A DNA stretch of 64,000 bases, from the NCBI RefSeq assembly GCF_014207355.1, contig NZ_JACHEF010000002.1:496001-560000 (forward strand), given 5' to 3'. This document shows positions 56,870 through 64,000 of this stretch, one piece after another. The notes below the pieces were generated by a model. It was given only the letters and a program-made list of their open reading frames with translations, was not told the DNA's origin and searched no databases. This stretch comes from Mesorhizobium sangaii (lineage in GTDB: Bacteria > Pseudomonadota > Alphaproteobacteria > Rhizobiales > Rhizobiaceae). Position numbers and translations under genes: made by a program. Every line of letters begins with the position of its first letter. Position 1 is the first letter of the stretch.

Positions 56870-56896
56870 GCCGCCCACAGCCTGGAGTGACCCCTT

Positions 56897-57718
56897 GTGA
56901 ACAAACCCCAGAGCTTCTTCCACCTGCACCTGATTTCCGACGCGACCGGCGAAACGCTGCTCGCGGCCGGCCGGGCGGCTTCGGCGCAATACAAGGATGC
57001 GCGGGCCATCGAGCATATCTACCCGCTCATCCGCACCGAAAAGCAGGTGGCCAAGGTATTCGAGGACATCGAGGAGGAGCCGGGCATCATCCTCTACACG
57101 GTCGTCGACCAGAAGCTGGCGCGCGGCATCGACGAGCGCTGCGCGACCATGGGCCTGCCCTGTGTGTCGGTGTTGGAGCCGGTGTTGACCGTGTTCCAGT
57201 CCTATCTCGGCACGCCGGCCGGCCGCCGCGTCGGCGCCCAGCATGTGCTCGACGCCGAATATTTCCGCCGCATCGACGCCCTCAATTTCACCATGGAGCA
57301 TGATGACGGCCAGCTGCCGGCCAATATGGACGATGCCGACATAGTGTTGATCGGCATCTCGCGCACGTCGAAGACGCCGACCAGCATCTATCTCGCCAAC
57401 CGCGGCATCAAGACCGCCAACATTCCGATCGTGCTCGGCGTGCCGGTGCCGGAGAGCCTGGTCAACGCCAAGACGCCGCTGATCGTCGGGTTGATCGCCA
57501 CCGCCGAGCGCATCTCGCATGTCCGGCAAAACCGCATCCTCGGCAACAGCAGCACCTATGAGGCGAGCGACTATGTCGACCGCGCCGCCATCACCGAGGA
57601 ACTCGCCTACGCCCGCCAGATCTGCACGCGCCATGGCTGGCCGATGATCGATGTCAGCCGCCGCTCGATCGAGGAAACGGCGGCGGCGATCGTTGCCCTG
57701 CGCGGCAAGTCGAGATAA
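56897..57718 (+). CDS. ppsR: Pyruvate,phosphate dikinase regulatory protein (DUF299)
   Basis: 273 residues from GTG 56897 (GGAG 9 bases upstream). [13 protein letters not shown] near the N-terminus and the nucleotide-binding loop [18 protein letters not shown] at about residues 152-169 are the family marks; [16 protein letters not shown] follows. These bifunctional kinase/phosphorylases act on pyruvate phosphate dikinase or PEP synthase using ADP and phosphate. The gene is the right-hand neighbour of oriC, equivalent to RP001 in Rickettsia, and first of the rightward run. Confidence 0.93.
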   Translation: MNKPQSFFHLHLISDATGETLLAAGRAASAQYKDARAIEHIYPLIRTEKQVAKVFEDIEEEPGIILYTVVDQKLARGIDERCATMGLPCVSVLEPVLTVFQSYLGTPAGRRVGAQHVLDAEYFRRIDALNFTMEHDDGQLPANMDDADIVLIGISRTSKTPTSIYLANRGIKTANIPIVLGVPVPESLVNAKTPLIVGLIATAERISHVRQNRILGNSSTYEASDYVDRAAITEELAYARQICTRHGWPMIDVSRRSIEETAAAIVALRGKSR

Positions 57719-57773
57719 ATGAACGAAAAGTGAGTTTTCCGAGTCTTCTCCAGGCGAAATCTAGCCGAAAGTC

Positions 57774-57953
57774 GGCTGCCCCTCACCTGCCTGCCGGCAT
57801 CCTCTCCCCGTATGGTGACGGGGAGAGGGGCGCTGCCATCGATGGTTTCGCCAATCGCCAGCGTAGCCGGAACGGCGCCTGCGCTGGAGCTGCGCCTTTC
57901 TCCCCGTCTCTATACGGGGAGAAATGTCCGGCAGGACAATGAGGGGCAGCGCC
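57774..57953. repeat. RIME-like mosaic repeat, copy H
   Basis: Orientation as copy A (GCTGCCCCTCACCTGCCTGCC first, GGACAATGAGGGGCAGCGCC last). Between ppsR and maf, both rightward; the 298-bp gap has nothing else visible. Confidence 0.9.
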
Positions 57954-58016
57954 AACTTTACAGACTAGAGCTGCTCATACTCTAACCGCGCCTGTGTCTG
58001 CGCCCGAGTGCACAAA

Positions 58017-58616
58017 ATGACCGAAAAAATCATCCTCGCTTCGGGCAGTCCGTTCCGCAAGGCGATGCTCGTCAATGCCGGCGTCGACGTCGAGGCGGTT
58101 GCGGCCGATGTCGACGAGCGGGCGCTCGAGGCGCCTTTGCAGGACAGCGGCGTTTCGCCGGAGGATGTCGCCCTGGTGCTGGCCGAGGCCAAGGCCACCG
58201 AGGTCAGCGAGCGCAGGCCGGGCGTGCTGGTGCTCGGCTGCGACCAGACGCTGTCGCTCGGCGACGAAGTGTTCCACAAGCCGGCCGACATGGAGGGCGC
58301 GCGCCGTCACCTGCTGGCGCTGTCGGGCAAGACCCATCAGCTCAACAGCGCCGCCGTGCTGGTCCGCGATGGTCAGGTGCTGTGGCGGCATGTCGGCATC
58401 GCCAGCATGACCCTGCGCAAGCTCGACCCTGCTTTCATCGGCCGCCATCTCGCCCGCGTCGGTGCAAAGGCGCTGGCCAGTGTCGGCGCCTACCAGGTCG
58501 AGGGCGAAGGCATCCAGCTCTTCGAGAAGATCGAGGGCGACCATTTCACCATTGTCGGCCTGCCGCTGCTGCCGTTGCTGGCCGAACTTCGTGCCCTTGG
58601 AGCGATCGATGGCTGA
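58017..58616 (+). CDS. maf: Maf-family nucleoside triphosphate pyrophosphatase
   Basis: 199 residues from ATG 58017 (a GTG 9 bases upstream is also in frame). [13 protein letters not shown] is the Maf signature; catalytic acidic residue in LGCDQTLSL and [20 protein letters not shown] near the C-terminus. Hydrolyses dTTP/UTP or modified nucleotides such as m7GTP; which subgroup is not certain. The stop overlaps the aroE start by eight bases, so coupled. Confidence 0.93.
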   Translation: MTEKIILASGSPFRKAMLVNAGVDVEAVAADVDERALEAPLQDSGVSPEDVALVLAEAKATEVSERRPGVLVLGCDQTLSLGDEVFHKPADMEGARRHLLALSGKTHQLNSAAVLVRDGQVLWRHVGIASMTLRKLDPAFIGRHLARVGAKALASVGAYQVEGEGIQLFEKIEGDHFTIVGLPLLPLLAELRALGAIDG

Positions 58617-59451
58617 GGCGACCAAAAAAGCCTTCGTCACCGGCCATCCGATCGGGCATTCGCGCTCGCCGAAAATCCACGGCCACTGGCTGGCCGAACA
58701 CGGCATCGACGGCAGCTACCAGGCCATCGACGTGGCACCGCAGGACTTCGCCGAATTCCTGGCGACGCTGCAGGTGAACGGGTATCGCGGCGGCAATGTC
58801 ACCATTCCGCACAAGGAGGCCGCCTTCGCGCTGGTCGTCCGACGTGATGAGGCGGCCGAGGAGATCGGCGCCGTCAACACGCTGTGGTTCGAGGACGGCA
58901 TCTTGTGGGGCGGCAACACGGACGGTCACGGCTTTGCCGCCAACCTCGACGATCATGCGCCAGGCTGGGCATGCAACGGCCCGGCGGTGGTGCTTGGCGC
59001 CGGCGGCGCATCGCGCGCCGTCATTCATGCGCTGAAGCAACGCGGTGTCGCCGACATCCGCATCGTCAACCGCACGCTGGCCCGGGCGCAAGAACTGCGC
59101 GATCGTTTCGGCGCCGGCGTTACCGCGCACGGCACTGCGTCGACCGGCGAACTGCTTGCCGATGCCGGCCTGCTGGTCAACACCACGGCGCTCGGCATGC
59201 AAGGGGATGAGACCCTTGCCGCCAATCCGGCGTTGCTGCCGGATCACGCCATCGTCAACGACATCGTCTATGTGCCGCTGGAGACGCCGCTGCTTGCCGC
59301 TGCCCGCGCAAGGAAGCTGAAGACCGTCGACGGTCTCGGCATGCTGCTCAACCAGGCCGTGCCCGGCTTCGAGCGCTGGTTCGGCGTCAGGCCACGGGTC
59401 ACGGCTGAGCTGCGCGCGCTCATCGTCGCCGACCTGGTGCCGAAACCATGA
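58609..59451 (+). CDS. aroE: Shikimate dehydrogenase
   Basis: 280 residues from ATG 58609 (GGAG upstream). Catalytic lysine K69 in [10 protein letters not shown] and aspartate D105 in [13 protein letters not shown]; shikimate-binding [17 protein letters not shown] at the N-terminus; NADP-binding [10 protein letters not shown]. Reduces 3-dehydroshikimate to shikimate in aromatic amino-acid synthesis. Overlaps maf (8 bp) and coaE (4 bp). Confidence 0.96.
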   Translation: MAEATKKAFVTGHPIGHSRSPKIHGHWLAEHGIDGSYQAIDVAPQDFAEFLATLQVNGYRGGNVTIPHKEAAFALVVRRDEAAEEIGAVNTLWFEDGILWGGNTDGHGFAANLDDHAPGWACNGPAVVLGAGGASRAVIHALKQRGVADIRIVNRTLARAQELRDRFGAGVTAHGTASTGELLADAGLLVNTTALGMQGDETLAANPALLPDHAIVNDIVYVPLETPLLAAARARKLKTVDGLGMLLNQAVPGFERWFGVRPRVTAELRALIVADLVPKP

Positions 59452-60053
59452 TCGTGCTCGGCCTCACCGGCTCGATCGGCATGGGCAAGTCGACGACGGC
59501 CAGGATGTTTGCCGAGGCCGGCGTCCCGGTTCACGATTCCGACGAGGCGGTGCATCGCCTCTATGCCGGCAAGGCCGCGCCCTTGGTCGAAGCGGCCTTT
59601 CCCGGCACGACGGACGCCGGCGTGGTCGATCGGGCAAAGCTGGGCGCACGCGTGCTTGGCGACGCCACCGCGCTGAAGCGGCTGGAGGCCATCATCCACC
59701 CGCTGGTGCGTGCCGATGTCGAGGCCTTCCTCGGCCGCCACCGCGCCGCCGGTGCGCCGCTTGCGGTGCTCGATATTCCGCTGCTGTTCGAAACCGGCGG
59801 CCGCCACCGCGTCGACAAGGTCGTTGTCGTCACCGCGCCGGCCGAAGTGCAGCGCCAGCGCGTGTTGGCACGACCGGGCATGACCGAGGACAAACTGGCA
59901 TCGATCCTGGCCAAGCAGGTGCCGGATGCGGATAAGCGCCGTCAGGCCGATTTCATCATCGACACCGGACAAGGGATGGACGCCGCCCGCGCGGCGGTCA
60001 AAGCCATCGTTGCGGAACTGACCGGGGATAAGTCAAGGAATGCCATCTCCTGA
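59448..60053 (+). CDS. coaE: Dephospho-CoA kinase
   Basis: 201 residues. P-loop GSIGMGKST at residues 8-16, then the [10 protein letters not shown] block and [10 protein letters not shown] around 105-114. Last step of CoA synthesis. Starts within the aroE stop (ATGA). Confidence 0.96.
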   Translation: MIVLGLTGSIGMGKSTTARMFAEAGVPVHDSDEAVHRLYAGKAAPLVEAAFPGTTDAGVVDRAKLGARVLGDATALKRLEAIIHPLVRADVEAFLGRHRAAGAPLAVLDIPLLFETGGRHRVDKVVVVTAPAEVQRQRVLARPGMTEDKLASILAKQVPDADKRRQADFIIDTGQGMDAARAAVKAIVAELTGDKSRNAIS

Positions 60054-60128
60054 GGCCAGGCCGTCAGCATTGCCCATTGCCATTTTGTTCCGGTCTTATG
60101 ATTCTGCTCGCCTGGAGCGACTGATTCG

Positions 60129-60833
60129 ATGCGTGAGATCATCTTCGACACGGAAACCACCGGCCTCGATTCGCGCGACGACCGCGTCATCGAGTTGGGC
60201 GGCATCGAGCTGGTCAACCGCTTCCCGACCGGCAAGACGTTCCACCACTATATCAACCCTCAAGGGCGGCCGATCCACGCCGAAGCGCAGGCGGTCCACG
60301 GCATCAGCATGGCGGACCTCGCGGGCAAGCCGACCTTTGCCGAGATCGCCGAGGAGTGGCTGGCCTTCATCGACGGCGCCAAGCTGGTCGCCCACAACGC
60401 CACGTTCGACGTCGGTTTCCTCAATGTCGAATTCGGTCGCCTCGGTCACCCGGTCATCGACAATGGCCGTGTCGTCGACACGCTGGCGCTGGCGCGCCGC
60501 AAGCACCCGATGGGCCCCAATTCGCTCGACGCGCTCTGCCGGCGCTACGGCATCGACAACACAAGGCGCACCAAGCACGGCGCCTTGCTCGATTCCGAAT
60601 TGCTGGCCGAAGTCTATATCGAGCTGATCGGCGGCAAGCAGGCAGCCCTCATCCTCGACAGCGCAACCGCACCGGCGCAGGGTAGCGAGAATGTCCGCCA
60701 GATCGAAATCACCATCAGCCAGCGCCCGGCCCCCTTGCCCCCGCGCCTGACCGAAACCGAGCGCGCCGCGCACGCCGGCATGGTCGCTACACTCGGCGAA
60801 AAGGCGCTGTGGTTGAAGGTTCTCGGGAACTAG
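60129..60833 (+). CDS. dnaQ: DNA polymerase III epsilon subunit (proofreading exonuclease)
   Basis: 234 residues. All five DEDDh residues are placed: D7 and E9 in IIFDTETTG, D94 in HNATFDVGFL, H150 and D155 in RTKHGALLDSELL. 3'-5' exonuclease of the replicative polymerase. The last ~50 residues (QRPAPLPPRLTETERAAH) carry the tail that binds the alpha subunit. Seventy-five bp after coaE in the same direction. Confidence 0.96.
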   Translation: MREIIFDTETTGLDSRDDRVIELGGIELVNRFPTGKTFHHYINPQGRPIHAEAQAVHGISMADLAGKPTFAEIAEEWLAFIDGAKLVAHNATFDVGFLNVEFGRLGHPVIDNGRVVDTLALARRKHPMGPNSLDALCRRYGIDNTRRTKHGALLDSELLAEVYIELIGGKQAALILDSATAPAQGSENVRQIEITISQRPAPLPPRLTETERAAHAGMVATLGEKALWLKVLGN

Positions 60834-60899
60834 CGAGGAGGGGGAGGTTGCCGGCGAGGCGCCAGCGCCGACGTCGGAGATTTGCCGCAGCCCTGCTCC

Positions 60900-60952
60900 C
60901 TTAGCGATCCAAAGGCGAAGCAGGAGCGAAGCGACGTCGCGGAGACCCGATC
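60900..60952. repeat. Partial copy of the second repeat family
   Basis: GCGAAGCAGGAGCGAAGCGA and CGTCGCGGAGACCC resemble one arm of the repeat at 33658-33845; only one arm is present here, in the gap between dnaQ and the Sel1-repeat gene. Confidence 0.7.
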
Positions 60953-61069
60953 AAGCCTTGGTCGCATATGCGCCTTGACCGACCGCCTAGAGCGAGATCA
61001 TGATCGACCAAGTTTTAGCTAGGCCATAAGTTTACGCCCAGGTTGTCCCGCGTCAAAGGACTGCCATTC

Positions 61070-61759
61070 ATGATCTGGCGGCGAGAAATCATTGCGGCTG
61101 TATTGATCGGCGTTTCGTCGTTCGCGCACGCTTCCATCTTAGACGACGCTGAAGACGCAATCGCGCGCGCAGATTATGCAGCCGCAATGAAAATGCTGGA
61201 GCCTCTAGCAGACGCTGGAGACGCAGTGGCTGAGAATGATATTGGATGGCTCTACTATGAAGGTTTAGGCGTCGCTCGCGATGAAGCCCGTGCGGTGAAT
61301 TGGTTCCTCAAGGCCGCAACCCAAGGCCAGCCTGCTGCGCAGTTGAACCTTTGGGATGCGTATCTGAATGGCCGCGGCGTCAGCCCTGATGAAGCCAAAG
61401 CGACAACTTGGCTTCGCGCTGCGGCTGACCAGCGTCTTCCGTGGGCGCTGGTTGAACTGAGTTTCGCGCACCTTGACGGCCGCGGCGTCCGACAAAACCC
61501 AGACGAGGCATTTCGTCTGATGCAATTGGCTGCCGATCAGGGTCTGCCATTTGCCCAGAATGAACTGGGTTGGATGTACGAAACCGGGCTTGGTACTTCG
61601 CCAAACGATGATCAGGCGATTGCCTGGTACCGACAAGCGGCAAAGAATGGCAACACATCCGCGGGTTGGAACGTGGAGTACATGTATCGGTCGGGCAGAG
61701 CCGCTCCCGTCGATCCCGCAGAGGCAAAGCAATGGAATAGGAAGCGAAATTTCCGTTAG
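61070..61759 (+). CDS. Exported Sel1-repeat (TPR-like) protein
   Basis: 229 residues from ATG 61070 (AAAGGA upstream). Signal peptide about 1-21 (IIAAVLIGVSSFAHA). Four to five Sel1-like repeats of 36 residues, each with the A.....LG.mY..G.GV pattern: DIGWLYYEGLGVARDEARAV, LNGRGVSPDEAKA, LDGRGVRQNPDEA, ELGWMYETGLGTSPNDDQAI. One repeat has lost the usual glycine (NLWDAYLNG). Sel1 repeats usually bind proteins in the periplasm. Lower G+C and mixed codon use compared with neighbours. Followed 37 bp later by the membrane cyclase gene. Confidence 0.88.
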   Translation: MIWRREIIAAVLIGVSSFAHASILDDAEDAIARADYAAAMKMLEPLADAGDAVAENDIGWLYYEGLGVARDEARAVNWFLKAATQGQPAAQLNLWDAYLNGRGVSPDEAKATTWLRAAADQRLPWALVELSFAHLDGRGVRQNPDEAFRLMQLAADQGLPFAQNELGWMYETGLGTSPNDDQAIAWYRQAAKNGNTSAGWNVEYMYRSGRAAPVDPAEAKQWNRKRNFR

Positions 61760-61796
61760 TGCGCCACTCTGAGCGCTTGTGCGGATTGGGCGGCCG

Positions 61797-63122
61797 ATGA
61801 AAACTCACATCCGTCGATTGGTCATGCGGTTTAATGTGGTCCTCCAAGCGGTGCTGCGTCGAGGGATTCCGCAAGACGGCGTAGCATCGGGCCGGCGCGT
61901 TTATCTGGTAAACGTGGTGGCGTTGGGAGCGGCTTCGATCTGTCTGTTTTTCTGCGGCTTCAATATCGCTGCAGGGGCCGTTCATCACGACAGGTTCCTG
62001 GCCATAAACTTTGTCGCCAGTTTGTTATTTCTGTCGGTGCCATTCACAAACGGCTTCTCAAACGCCGCTGCAGCTTATCTCCTGCTGGCTTTCATGTTCG
62101 CGATCGTGGTGCTGTTGGCGCTGCTGTCTGGGAGGGATGCCGGAGCACACTTCTTTCTAATTTCCGCCGGACCGGTTCTGCCGCTGCTACTGGGTACCCG
62201 GCGGCCGATACTTGTTGCAGCGCTAACATTTGTCGCCATTTCGACGTTCCTGGTGCTTGAATTCACACTACCGACGCTGGTGTTCACCGGGCGTCCTTGG
62301 CTTCCGCAAATACGCAATCCGTTTTCCGAGTCGCTGGATATTGGATTCGACGACAGCGTCTTCATCTTGTCGATGTTCGCCCTCGAGGCAGTTTTGGCCT
62401 GCACAACGTTCGTTGCCTTCCGCCTGGCGGAGTCGGCCGAAGCATCCCTGCAGCGAGAATACGCTCGGTCTGAACTTCTCCTGCAGAACCTGCTGCCCAA
62501 TCCCATAGCAACGCGCCTCAAGGAGCGTCCTGACAGCGTCATTGCGGACAAGTTCGATTCGGTGACCGTTCTTTTCGCAGATGTTGTCGGTTTCACATCA
62601 AGCGCAGCGCGCAAACGACCAGAGGAACTGGTGGCATTCCTTGAGCGCATTTTTGGGGAATTCGACCTGTTGGCAGAAAAGCACGGCCTGGAAAAAATCA
62701 AAACGATTGGCGACGCTTACATGGTGGCCGGAGGAATGCCGATTCGTGCTGAGGGGCACACAAACTCGGTCGCGAACATGGCTCTGGACATGATCAATGT
62801 GGCAGGGCGCCTGACCGTCGAATTCGGCGAGGAAGTCGCAGTTCGCATCGGATTCCACTCCGGGCCCGCTGTCGCAGGTGTCATAGGCCGTCGCAAGCCA
62901 TTCTACGATGTTTGGGGAGATACGATTAACGTAGCGGCTCGGATGGAATCCTCCGGCGTGCCCGGGCGTATTCAAATTACACCAGAAGTGAAGCGCGTCT
63001 TGGGAGCAAGCTATACGTTTGAGGAGCGTGGAACGGTCAACGTGAAGGGTAAGGGCCAAATGCCACTTTTCTTCCTCACGGGTAGGTCCATCGACGATCC
63101 CGGCGTCGGAGGAGTTCGATAA
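61797..63122 (+). CDS. Membrane-anchored class III adenylate cyclase
   Basis: 441 residues from ATG 61797 (a GTG 18 bases upstream is also in frame). Six membrane segments fill residues ~30-215 (LVNVVALGAASICLFFCG; YLLLAFMFAIVVLLALLSG; PILVAALTFVAISTFLVL). The cyclase domain (~255-420) has metal D262 in LFADVVGFTS and D306 in TIGDAYMVAGG, with purine-site Lys/Asp (K302 and D375 region) and the transition-state N378 and R382 in DTINVAARMES. It should make cAMP, directed by the membrane part (no known sensor domain). Probably co-transcribed with the Sel1 gene. Confidence 0.9.
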   Translation: MKTHIRRLVMRFNVVLQAVLRRGIPQDGVASGRRVYLVNVVALGAASICLFFCGFNIAAGAVHHDRFLAINFVASLLFLSVPFTNGFSNAAAAYLLLAFMFAIVVLLALLSGRDAGAHFFLISAGPVLPLLLGTRRPILVAALTFVAISTFLVLEFTLPTLVFTGRPWLPQIRNPFSESLDIGFDDSVFILSMFALEAVLACTTFVAFRLAESAEASLQREYARSELLLQNLLPNPIATRLKERPDSVIADKFDSVTVLFADVVGFTSSAARKRPEELVAFLERIFGEFDLLAEKHGLEKIKTIGDAYMVAGGMPIRAEGHTNSVANMALDMINVAGRLTVEFGEEVAVRIGFHSGPAVAGVIGRRKPFYDVWGDTINVAARMESSGVPGRIQITPEVKRVLGASYTFEERGTVNVKGKGQMPLFFLTGRSIDDPGVGGVR

Positions 63123-63166
63123 TGGCCACAGAGCAAGCTACGAATACGACCTAGCATCCGATGCAA

Positions 63167-63191
63167 AAAGCCCGGCGCAAGGCCGGGCTTT
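63167..63191 (-). terminator. Intrinsic terminator of secB
   Basis: Perfect 10-bp stem AAAGCCCGGC / GCCGGGCTTT with a 5-base loop, followed on the minus strand by a T run (TTTTTGC), 24 bases after the secB stop. Also placed to stop the cyclase transcript from the other side. Confidence 0.9.
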
Positions 63192-63215
63192 CAAACGCTA
63201 CCGCAACAGCAGGCC

Positions 63216-63716
63216 TCAGCTCACCTTGACGTTGGACGCGGCCTGGTCCTCGGCCAGCTTCTGCTGGAACATCTGCGCGAAATCGATCGGGTCGAGCATC
63301 AGCGGCGGGAAGCCGCCATTGCGCGTCGCCTCGGCGATGATCTGCCGGGCGAAGGGGAACAGCAGGCGCGGGCATTCGATGAACAGGATCGGCAGCATGT
63401 GTTCCTGCGGGAAGCCGCTGATCGCGAACACGCCGCCATAGATCAGCTCGACATTGAACAGCACTTCCTGGTCGAAGGAGGCCTTGGCGTTCAGCGTCAG
63501 ATTGACGTCGAACTGCTTGTCGGAGAGCGGGTTGGCATTGACGTTGACGTTGATGGCGATGCCGGGCGCTTTGTCGCGGCCACGCAGCGAATTCGGTGCG
63601 CCGGGGCTTTCGAAGGACAGATCCTTCACATACTGCGCCAGAACGTTGAGCGACGGCTGTGCCGCATTGCCGTTTCCGTTGGCTGCGCCGGGCGCCGCGT
63701 CATCTTTGCTTGCCAT
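63216..63716 (-). CDS. secB: Protein-export chaperone SecB
   Basis: 166 residues. SecB family marks: [19 protein letters not shown] near the N-terminus, the VNLTLNAK and [13 protein letters not shown] strands, [32 protein letters not shown] at the C-terminal half. Keeps precursors unfolded and passes them to SecA. The terminator at 63167 follows. Upstream it is preceded by the gap with a third-family repeat and by the C-terminal end of another minus-strand gene. Confidence 0.96.
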   Translation of the reverse strand: MASKDDAAPGAANGNGNAAQPSLNVLAQYVKDLSFESPGAPNSLRGRDKAPGIAINVNVNANPLSDKQFDVNLTLNAKASFDQEVLFNVELIYGGVFAISGFPQEHMLPILFIECPRLLFPFARQIIAEATRNGGFPPLMLDPIDFAQMFQQKLAEDQAASNVKVS

Positions 63717-63814
63717 AAGCCTTTGTCCTCTTGCCTGGGCAGCATCGCTGACCGAATTGAAATCGGGCGTTCGCTACCATGGTCGTCATGACAAGACAAG
63801 GTTTGCCACCTTAT

Positions 63815-63867
63815 GCATGTCGCCCAAAAGTGCGCAGCGGCTTTGGGACGACGACATGCATCAAAGC
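63815..63867. repeat. Third intergenic repeat family, copy 2
   Basis: GCATGTCGCCCAAAAGTGCG then CAGCGGCTTTGGGACGACGA and CATGC; same layout as 36582-36634. Located upstream of secB. Confidence 0.75.
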
Positions 63868-63910
63868 AAAATTTCAGGTGCGCTTCAAACGCACCTCGCC
63901 TTGTTCAGGC

Positions 63911-64000
63911 CTACTCGTCCTTGAGGCGGCGCCAGGGAGAGTTGTGGTCCGGTCCGCGCGCATAGTCGTCGCTGCGCGAATAATCGCCATCGTCGAGGTC
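63911..64000 (-). CDS. C-terminal end of a membrane protein gene, possibly fxsA
   Basis: The last 29 codons of a minus-strand gene cut by the right edge, ending SPWRRLKDE before TAG at 63911-63913. The tail is acidic and polar (DLDDGDYSRSDDYARGPDH) without domain marks. In rhizobia fxsA is often next to secB, and FxsA proteins there end in a similar charged tail, so FxsA is a reasonable guess from order only. Confidence 0.45.
   Translation of the reverse strand, partial: DLDDGDYSRSDDYARGPDHNSPWRRLKDE

Larger units (their letters stand above)
56493..56896. other. oriC: Chromosome replication origin, oriC
   Basis: The 404-bp gap between divergent hemE and ppsR, the same place as the Caulobacter crescentus and Rickettsia origins (hemE - oriC - RP001/DUF299). 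It holds a perfect DnaA box TTATCCACA (56861-56869), TTGTCCACA on the minus strand (56802-56810), weaker ones (TTGTCCCCA at 56762; CCGTCCACA at 56724-56732, minus), an AT-rich stretch near 56515-56580 with three GATTC repeats that could be the unwinding element, and six GANTC sites at 56529, 56544, 56553, 56561, 56673 and 56686. Genes on both sides read away from it, and the parS group lies 7 kb away. Confidence 0.85.

Overview
The window looks like a chromosome segment from a Mesorhizobium-type alphaproteobacterium (Hyphomicrobiales, Phyllobacteriaceae). The reasons are the high G+C coding style, the core gene order hemE-hemJ-rho-mnmE-mnmG-rsmG-parA-parB on one side and ppsR-maf-aroE-coaE-dnaQ-secB on the other, ParB parS sites of the TGTTTCACGTGAAACA type, and many rhizobial intergenic mosaic repeats. 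Genus assignment is inference; no database was searched.

Left part (1 to 33 kb) is accessory. It opens with the end of a membrane protein gene, then a cyclase-TolB-TPR fusion, an M4-like metallopeptidase followed by two orphan genes (one with a GRSGGAM repeat tail, one AT-richer), a SapC-family gene, a DUF6916 gene and a 2-oxoglutarate oxygenase. From 24.5 kb down to 7.5 kb, on the minus strand, lies the most unusual block: a 4,910-residue protein with an inverse-autotransporter (type Ve, intimin/invasin-like) beta-barrel at its N-terminus and about 4,500 residues of beta-helix-like passenger in at least five modules. It is followed by three tandem phage-tail-collar (MdpB-like) genes and a GNAT acetyltransferase. 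A divergent ialB-type gene sits at the head of the giant gene. After that come a catabolic-looking group (M24 peptidase, NTF2-FMO fusion, amidohydrolase, RidA, NTF2-like protein), an isoprenylcysteine-methyltransferase-like gene and a COG4705 membrane protein.

The middle (34 to 45 kb) holds an OmpR/EnvZ-type two-component pair, an Lrp regulator divergent from a saccharopine-dehydrogenase-family gene, the complete branched-chain 2-oxoacid dehydrogenase operon (E1alpha, E1beta, E2, then lipoamide dehydrogenase after a repeat element), and holA.

The right part (45 to 64 kb) is replication-origin territory. Genes point away from a 404-bp gap between hemE and ppsR (56493-56896) that has a perfect DnaA box (TTATCCACA), a near-perfect one, an AT-rich stretch and six GANTC sites in 162 bp; this matches the Caulobacter/Rickettsia origin position and I call it oriC. 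About 7 kb to its left, five close parS-like sites lie around mnmG-rsmG-parA-parB. An insertion carrying a Sel1-repeat protein and a membrane cyclase separates dnaQ from secB. At least eight copies of a ~180-bp palindromic mosaic repeat are scattered between genes. No tRNA, rRNA, CRISPR array or complete insertion sequence was seen.
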